Under the pieces are notes generated by a model. That model had not been told where the DNA came from, did no database searches, and saw nothing but the letters and a program-made list of their open reading frames with translations. From Sphingomonas kyeonggiensis (GTDB lineage: Bacteria; Pseudomonadota; Alphaproteobacteria; Sphingomonadales; Sphingomonadaceae), in NCBI RefSeq assembly GCF_014204495.1, contig NZ_JACHLN010000004.1, forward strand, positions 62,001 to 126,000: 64,000 nucleotides of DNA, in the 5' to 3' direction. Made by a program: the position numbers and the translations under genes. This document shows positions 12,001-21,000 of this stretch, in pieces; the first letter of the stretch is position 1, and the number at the start of each line of letters is the position of its first letter.

Positions 12001-15000
12001 CAGCGTCGCGTCGCCGGTGACGTTCAGCCCGAAGGTGCCGACGACATTGGCGTTGTCGAGCACGACCGAGGCGTTGGGCGCGGTGGTCGCGACGTCGAGC
12101 CGGTTCGCGGTGATCACATTGCCGGTCGCCTGGCTGAGCCCGTCTTCCGCGGTGATCGAGACGGTCTGGCCGGTGGCGGTGATGTCGCCTTCCAGCGTGA
12201 CATTGCCGAGCAGGTTGAGCGCGATGCCGCCGCTGCCGCTGTTGGTGATCGTGCCGAGATGGTTGGCGGCGATCTGCCCGCCGGCGCCGGCACCCGAATA
12301 GATGCCGTTAACGGCGGAAAGGGTCAGCGTGTCGGCCGAGGACGAGCCGGCGCCGGTGAAATTGATGTTGCCGCCCGAGGTGATCGTCGCGGCGCCGGTG
12401 GCGTTCAGCCGGAGGTTGAGGTCGCCATAGGACAGGAAGCTGCCGCTGCCCATCGCGATATTGGCCTGCCCGCCGACGATGTTGATGACATTGCCCATGT
12501 CGAGCGTGCCGGCAGTGTTCAGGTTCAGATCATAGGTGTTGATCACCCCACCCGGGCCCTGGGTGATACCGGCGGCATTGGTGATCGTGGTGGTGCCGCT
12601 GACCAGGATGTTGCCGTTCAGGCCGAGCACCCCGGTGGACAGGTTCGAATTGGCCGTGAAGTCGCCGCCGTCGATCCAGATCGAATCGAGATTATCGAGC
12701 GCGTTGCCGGCGCCCAGCGTGGCGCTGCCGTTCATCAGGCGGAGCCGCAGATATCCGCCGGTGATCGTGCCGCTATCCTGGACCAGCGCGCCGTTGCCGA
12801 CGAAGAAATAGACATATTGGCCCGGCGCGGTCACGTCGCCGGCGAGGTGCATGTCGACGTCGGAGGCGATGGCGATCCCGACATTGCTGGCGTTGCTGCT
12901 GTTGGTCAGGCCATCGATCGTGTGGATCTGGTTGCCGATCTGGCTGAGCACCAGCCCATCGACCGCCGAAGCGGTGAGGTGGTTGGCGATGACGGTGCCG
13001 CTGTTCTGGCGGATCGCGCCGGCATCGGCGATAAGCGTGACATGGTCGCCGCGCACATTGCCCGCGATCTGGAAGCCATTGATGTCGTGGAAGCTCACGT
13101 CACCGTCGGCGGTGAGCGCACCCAGCGTAGCGACGTCGTTGGCAGCACCCAGCGTGATCGCGCCGGTAGCGCCGCCCGCGGTGGCATAGAGCGAGATGGC
13201 GGTGAGCGTGCCGTTGCTCTGGGTGATCGCACCCTGGGCGCCGAGCGTCAGCCTGCCGCCGACAGCGATGGTGTTGAGCAGGCTGAGCGAGGTGCTGCTC
13301 GTCGTGATCGTGGCGTCGCCCGAGGCGCTGACGGCGCCGAGATAGATGAAGCTGTTGGCGGCATTGCCGAAGCTGACGGCGCCATGCTCGGCCACCGCGG
13401 ACAGCGAGGAGGCGGCTATGGCGCCCGTCGAGGTGATCGAGCCATTGTCCGAAGTCAGAGCAAGGGTGCTGCCCGAGGTGTAGCCGCCCAGCGCATCGAG
13501 ATCGATCGACCCGGCATTGCGCAGGATAAGGCCGCCGTTCGTGGCCGTGGAGACGCTGCTCCCGGTGCTGTTGAAGCTGTTCGCCCCGTTGAAGGTGATC
13601 GCGTAGCCGCTCAGCGCGATGGTGTTTGCGACGATCCGGGCGTTGCCGACCTGGCTCAGGTTGCCGCTGCCGGTGAGATGGACGTCGTTGCCGGTGATCG
13701 TGCCGTCGAACTGCGAGATTCCGCCCGCACTCGCCCGCAGGTCCACGGTGCCCAGCGTGCCGGAGCCGGCAGTGACGTCGCCGGAAATCTGGAAGCTGTT
13801 CGCGTCGGTAAGCAGGACATTGCCGGACGTGGTGACCAGCTTGCTGACGCTGTTCACGTCGGAATTGAAGGTGAGATCGATCGCCCCGCCAGCGGTGAGC
13901 GACAGGTCGCCCGCCCGGATATACGATCCGAGCACGCCACCCGCCGTGGTGACGACCGCATTGCCGGTGGTGCTGACGGTGAGGTCGAGCGTGGAGGTAC
14001 CGGCATTGTTGAAGGTGACGGTGCCGCCACCCTGGGACGTGCCGCCGAAGCTGCTGAGACTGTTGTTCCTGGCGAGCGTGATGCTGCCGGCCGCGCCGGT
14101 GAGCACGGTGTTGCCGGTCAGGATGCCGCCGCTCTGGGTGATCGAGCCAGTATTGGCGATCAGGCTGGCGGCGAAGAAGTTGCTCGTCGCGGTCAGGTCG
14201 ATGCTGCCATCGCCGACCAGGGTGAAGCCGCTGGTGACCGAGGACGCGCCCAGCTTGATGTCGCCGGCGGTGTAGACCGTGGCGTTGGTCGCGGAAACGG
14301 TGAGCGTGTCGGCGTCGATCTTGCCGTGCGGCGTGGTGACGATGCCGACGGTGGTGGTGCCGGTGGTGATGTTGCCGCCGCTGGCGAGCGCGACGGTACC
14401 CGGCGCGGTGATGTCACCCTCGATGGCGAAGCCGTTGGTGTCGGAGATCCGGATGTCGCCGGCTGCAGTGATGAGCCCGTCGAGCGCTGTGAAGTTGTTG
14501 GCATAGGTCAGATTGATGCCGGTGGCGGCGTTCGCGATCAGCGTGGCAGCGGTAATGGCGTCGGTCTGGCCGATGCTGCCCGTGTCCGAGGTCAGCGTTA
14601 GCGTGCCGAAGGGGGTCGACGTGGTCGGCAGAAGGATGCTGCCGAGGTTGCGGATCGTGACGGTCGCGCCATTGCCATGGCCGACTTCGGTCAGCGTGCC
14701 GAAATTGTTCGCGCCGCCGAGCAGCAGATTGCCGCTGGTGCCGGCCGCGAACCGGTCGGCGGTGATCACGCCCGCAGTCTGGTTGATCCCCTGGGTGGCG
14801 TGGAGGATGACGCCACCGCCGGTGATGTTGCCCGTCAGCCCCATCGTGCTGTCGGTGAAGATGTTGATGTCGGTGCCGCCGGTGCTCTTGGCGGTCAGAT
14901 CGCCAAGGCTGCGGATCCGGTTGTTGCCATAAGTGAAGGTCAGGCTGCCGTTGGTGGCAGTGGCGCTCAGCCTGTCGGCATCGATCGGGCCGCCGATGAT

Positions 15001-18000
15001 GTTGCCGGTATCGGAGATCAGCGTGGTGTAGTGGTTGCTGCCGGCCTGGTTGGCGGACCCGCTCATGTCGATCGTGCCGACCGCGCGCAGCGTCAGGTCG
15101 TGGGTGACCGTGTAGATGCTGATCGAGGGGATTTCGTTCGCGCCGAGCAGCGACACGTCGGTAGCGCGGAAGCTCAGGCCGTAGTCGCCGGCCACCACCT
15201 TGGCACTGGCGTCCTGCGTGACCGACTGGGCGGCATCGAGCTCGACGCTGTAACCGCTGATCGTGCCGCTGTACTGCAGGAGTGAGCCACCACTCGAGTT
15301 CAGGCGGACATAGTTGGTCCCGCCGCCTGCGGTGACATCGCCGTCGAGGTTGATGTCGGCCTGGTTCTCGATGTCGATCGAGCCCGCCGACGAGGTCAGA
15401 TAGCGATAGCTGCCGACATTGATGGTGACGGTCTGGTCGCTCAGATAGACACCACTGGCCGCGTTGATCCCCACCGAATTGGCGATCACGCTGTCGTTGT
15501 TGCCGGCGATGCCGCCGGCATCGACGGTCAGGTCGCCGGTGGTGTCGATCTTGAAGAAGACATCGGCGTTGCCGGTGAGATTGATGTCGCCGCCGTTGCT
15601 CGAACTCGCCCAGATAATCGCGTTGCCGGTGCTGTCGAGCGTGATGTTGTCGCGCGCGGTGGCGGTGACCTTGTTGGCCGAGATGGTGCCGCTGGGGCCG
15701 TGCCCGATCGTGCCGAAATTCGCTTTCAGCGTCGCGTCGCCGCCATTGGTGTTGAGCAGGCCGGCAACGGTGAGATTGCCATCGGTGTCGATCGCGAAAT
15801 TGCCGTTGGTGGTGACGGTGCCGAGCTGGATGTTGCCGCCCGCGACCATGTTGGCGCTGGTCGCCGAGACGTTGAGCAGGCCGCCCGCGATGACCAGCCC
15901 GCCAGTGCCGGTGCTGATCGCCCCGCCCGAAGTGAGCGAGAGCGCACCCGCCGCGCGAACCTGGCCGGTAAGGTCGAAGGCATCGGCATCGACGAGGGTG
16001 ACGTTGCCACCAGTGCTGCGGATCGCGCCGAGATGGTCGAAGTCGTTGCCGGCCTGATCGAGGACGATGTCGCCAGCCGCATTGGCCTTGAGCGTGCCGG
16101 CGGTGATGTAGCCGCCATTGATGCTGGTCTGGCTGATCCCGCCGGTGTCCGAGGTCAGGTCGACAGTCGCGCCGGCGCCCCGGACCAGATAGTCGAACAC
16201 GATGTCGCCGACATTGCGGATCGTGATGTCGTGATAGGTCCCGCTGGAATCCTTATCGGTGTTGAGCCCGCCGAACACATCGACCTGGTTCGCGCCGGTC
16301 AGCAAAATGGCGCCGTCGGTAGTGACGTTGAGCCGGGCCGCGTCGATGATGCCGCCAGTCTGGGTGAGTGAACCGTTCTCCGAGCCCAGGCCCACATTGT
16401 AGCCGGTGATGTTCCCGGTCAGCGTCATGTCGCCGTTGAAGGTCCACAGGAAAACCGAGTTGGCGCTGACATTGCCCACCGAGGCGATGGCGCCGGAAAG
16501 ATTGACGGACCCCACGCCCGACGCGGTCAGGCGCGAAGTGCTGATGCCGGAGTTGGTGCTGAAGATGCCGCTCGTATCCGAGATCAGCGTGAGCGCGCCA
16601 CCGCCGCGATAGGAATAGCTGGCGAAGCCCGGGCTGAGATCGATGAGCCCCAGGTTGTGCAGCGTCAGGTCGCCGCCGATGTCCAGGCCCGTGATCTTGG
16701 TGAAGTCGTTGGCCCCACCCAGCGTCGTGGTGCCGCCGCTGGTCAGCGACAGGTCGGTGGTGTGCAGGCTCGCGCCGGTGCCCTGGCTGATCGTGGTGCT
16801 GGCATCGAGCGCCATCGTGGCGGCGGTGAGCGTCGTTCCCGCACCCTGCGTGAGTGCGCCGCTGTTCGAGGTAAGCGTCAGGCTGTTGCCGGTCGCGTCG
16901 ATCGACTGGCTGATATTGAGGTCACCGCCATTGGTGAAGGCGATCGCCCCGCCCGCGCTCAGCGTGCCGAGATTGGTGATCGCGTTGGCGCTCGTCGCGC
17001 TGATCCCGGCGGTCGCCGACAGGTTCAGCGTATCGGCGGTAATCACGCCGCCGGTCTGGTTGATCGCGCCCAATTGGTCGGCAATCGTCACCGTCTGGCC
17101 GGTGGCGGTGATATTTCCGGCCAGCGTGGTGCCGTAGCCACCGTTGTTGGTGAAGATGCGGATTCCGCCGCTCGTCGTGTTGGTGACGGTGCCGAGCGCG
17201 ATGATGTTGTTACCGCCGTAGAGAACGCCCGGCAGGTCGATGCCGGTGACGGCGCTCAGGTTGAGCGTGTTGTATGCGTAGACATAGCTCGACCCGTCCT
17301 GGGTGATCGCGCCGCCCGAGGTCAGCGAGATCGTGTTGCCCGTGAGGCCCTGCCAGATTTGGAGGTCGCCTACGGTGTTGATCGTGACGCTGTTGCCCTG
17401 CGTCTGGAGCAGGCGCGCGAACTGGTTCGCCCGGGTGAAGGTGACCGTGTCGCCCTGTGCCCCGAAAGCGCCGGCGCTGATGATGCCCGCGCTCTGCGTG
17501 ATCGCGCCGCTGCCGCCGGCACGCAATATGATACCCCCGGCGCCGGCGGTGAGGTTGCCCGCCACGTCGAAGCCGTCTGCATCCTGATACTGGGTATCGT
17601 AATCGGTGTTGGTGATCCCGCCGATCGCCGCGACATTGTTGTTGGTGCTGCCCAGCTCGGTATAGCCCGCGGCGCTCAGGAAAAGCTGGTTCGCGCGGAG
17701 GTAGATGCCGGCGCCGGTGTTCTGGGTGATGCCACCGGTGTTCGAGGTCAGCCGGAGCGTGCCGCCCGTGGCATCGACGCGGCCGTTGAGAATGATGTTG
17801 CCGTCGTTGCGGAAGGTGATGTTGTGGCCGCTGGTGAACAGGTTGGCGTTGAGCCCGCCCACCGTGGTGATCGCATTCGCCTGATCGAGCGTGATGTTGT
17901 TGTTGGCGGTGGCGTATAGCGTACCGGCGGTGATCCTGGTGCCGGCGTTCTGGGTGATCCCGCCATTCATGGCGAGCAGAGTCACATTCGTGGCGGTGAT

Positions 18001-21000
18001 GTCGCCGGTCAGGGCGAACCCGGGAAGATCGGTGCCGATCTCGATGTCGCCGCTCGCCGTCAACGTGCCGAGCGAGCCGATCAGATGGCCGCCCCCGCCG
18101 AGCAGGATCGACCCGTTCAGCGCCGTGGCGGTTAGCTTCGAGGTGGTGACGATATTGCCGGCAGAGATGTCGCCGGTGTCCGATGTCACGGTCAGCGCGC
18201 CGACCACGGTGGCGCCGCCGCCGGTCGTCGGATCGAGATCGATGCTGCCCAGGTTGCGCAGCGTCAGGTCGCCGCCCACCGAGAGGTCGGCGATGCTGGT
18301 GAAGGCGTTGGCCTCGCCCAGCGCCACATTGCCGCTGCTGGTGATCGACAGCGCGCCACCGTCCAGCGTCGCGCCGCTGGCCTGGGTGATCGCGGCGGCG
18401 CCGCTCAGCTTGATGATGTCGCCGGTGATCGTGCCCGAATTCTGCAGGATGCTCCCGCCTGACCTCAGGCTGACGGTGTTGCCCGTGCCGCCCGCGGTGA
18501 CGTCGCCGTCGAGATTGATGTCGCCGGCGATGTCGATGCTGACCAGGCCATCGCCAGCGGCGAGGTGGCTGAAGCTGTCGATATCGATCGTGACGCCCGT
18601 GTTGACCAGGCTGATCCCGGTGCCTGCGGTGATCGACACCGTGTTCGCGACCACGTCGCCGCTATTATACGCCTGCCCGCCGGCATCGACGGTGAGTGCG
18701 CCGTTGGTGACGGCCTGGAAGCCGACGTCATTATTGCCGCTGAGATGGATGGCGCCGCCGCCACTCGAGTTCGCCCAGAAATTGGCGTAGCCGGAGCCGA
18801 CAAGGGAGATCGCCCCGGTGGCGTCCGCCATCGTCAACCAGGCCGAGATCGTGCCGCCATTGCTGGTGATCGAGCCGTTGGACGTGGACAGGATCAGGTT
18901 GCTGGCGCCGGTGGCGATCGCGCCGGTCAGCTCGATGTTACCGTTGCTGCCCAGGTAGAAATTGCCGCCGCCGGTGCTGATATCGCCCAGCTTGATGTTG
19001 CCGGTCACATCGAAGCTGGCGCCGCCGAGCGCGGTCACTTCCAGCGTGCCAGCGGAAAGATGGCCGGAATTGGTGTTGATTGCCCCGCTCGTACCGAGCT
19101 GGACAAGCCCCGGCGCGCTGATGTCGCCAGCGATATCGAATCCATCCCCCTCGACAAACATGATGTCGCCGCTGGTGGTGCTGAGCCCGCCCACGGTGGT
19201 GACCGTGTTGCCAACGCCGCCGCCATCGAGCCGCAGTCCGGTCGCCGCCTGCGCGATCAGCGTGCCCGCATAGATGCCGCTGCCCTGGCGGATGCTGCCG
19301 GCGTCTGAAATCAGCGTCAGCGTGCCGACGGTGATGCCATAGCTGTTATAGCGGAAGTCGCCGATCGAGCGGATCGTGACGTCCTTGCCGGCGCCCGAGG
19401 TGAGGTACGGATCCTGATAGCCGAGATTGTTCGCGCCGCGCAGCAGCAGGTCGGTGGTTGCATGCGCTTCGAGATAATTGCTGGTGTTGACGCTGGCGCT
19501 GGCATGCTGGTCGATCGCTCCAGCCGTGGCATTAAGCGTGACGTCGTTGCCGGAGATCGTCGTGCCGGCACCCTGGCCGATCGACGTCCCGGACAGGCTG
19601 ATATTGGTTCCCGCGACGACGTTGCCCGTCACCGAGAGCGCGCGGTTGGACGTGATTCCAATCATGCCGCCGGCGGTCACGGCGCCCAGCGAGTCGAGCG
19701 CGCCCGAAAGGCCTATCGATCCCCAGGCCGAAGCGGTGATGCGCGATGCGGCGATGGCATTGGGGCTGATGATATCGCCGTTATCGGACGTCAGGTTGAG
19801 CTGGCCGCCCGCGGTGTAGCCACCGCTCGACACCGGGGTGAGGTTGATCGTGCCGGCATTGCGCAGCGTCAGGTCGCCGCCAACGTGCAGGTCCTGGAGG
19901 CTGGTGAAGCTGTTCGCGCTGCCCAGCGTCGCGGTACCGCCGCTGGTGAGCGACAAGCCACCCGTCTGGACGAAGGCGCCGTTGGTCTGGGTGATCGTGC
20001 TGTCGGCGTCGAATATGATCGCGCTGGCGGTAATGCTGCCGGAGGACTGCTGGATCGCGCCGCTCCGCGAAGTGAAGCTCGCGGTGCCGCCATTCGCCTG
20101 CATGACGCCGCCGAGCCGGAGCACGCCGTCCATCGCGAGCGTGATGTTGCCGTTGGCCTGCAGGTCCCCGAACGCGGCGTCGCCGCCGTCGGAGCTGAGG
20201 TTGATCGCGCCGCCCGCGGTCACGTGCAGACCTCCGGCGATCAGGGCGTTCGTGCCCGAAGACGTCGCATCGCCCCCGACGGTGAACCGCGCGCTCGAGA
20301 AGGTGTTCACCTTGAAGTCGAGATTGCCGGTCGCGTTGACCGTGATGTTCTCGCCATCGGCGGAATTGGCCGTAAGGCTGGTGAAGCTGTTGGCCCCACG
20401 CAGGTCGATCTCACCAGCGGCATTGGCGACGACGGCGCCCCCGCCGGAGATGAAGCCACCGGTCTCGCGGATCGCGCCGCTATCCGCGGTGAGCGAGAGC
20501 TGGCTGCCAAGATTCATGGCGAATTCGTTCGACAGCGTGATGCCGCCGGTCGCGTGGACCGTCACCGCGCCGTTGGACATACCGCTGCCGAGATTGGCGT
20601 CGCCATTGACCTTGAACGAGCCGCCGCCGCCCAGGAACAGCTCCAGGCTGGATGCGGTGATCGAGCCGGTCGTGGTGTCCATGAAGCCGCGCACGCCGAG
20701 CGTGACCCTGCCGGGCGCACTGATCGCGCCGGTGAGGATGACTCCGTCCTCGTCGCCGAGATAGGTGAGATTGCCACCGTCGGTGGTGAGCGCCCCCAGC
20801 TTGTCGACTTTGTTCGCGTCGAACGAGTTGAAGTTGATGCCGGTATGCGCGCTAGCCGTGACCGTGTCCGCCGTGATCACGCCGGCGTACTGCCTGATAT
20901 CGGTATTGTCGCTGTGGAGATTGACGGTGGCGCCGGTCTCGCCGACGTCGCCGCGCAACAGCACGTTCTCGGACGCGACGAAGTCAACCTTGGGGCCTGC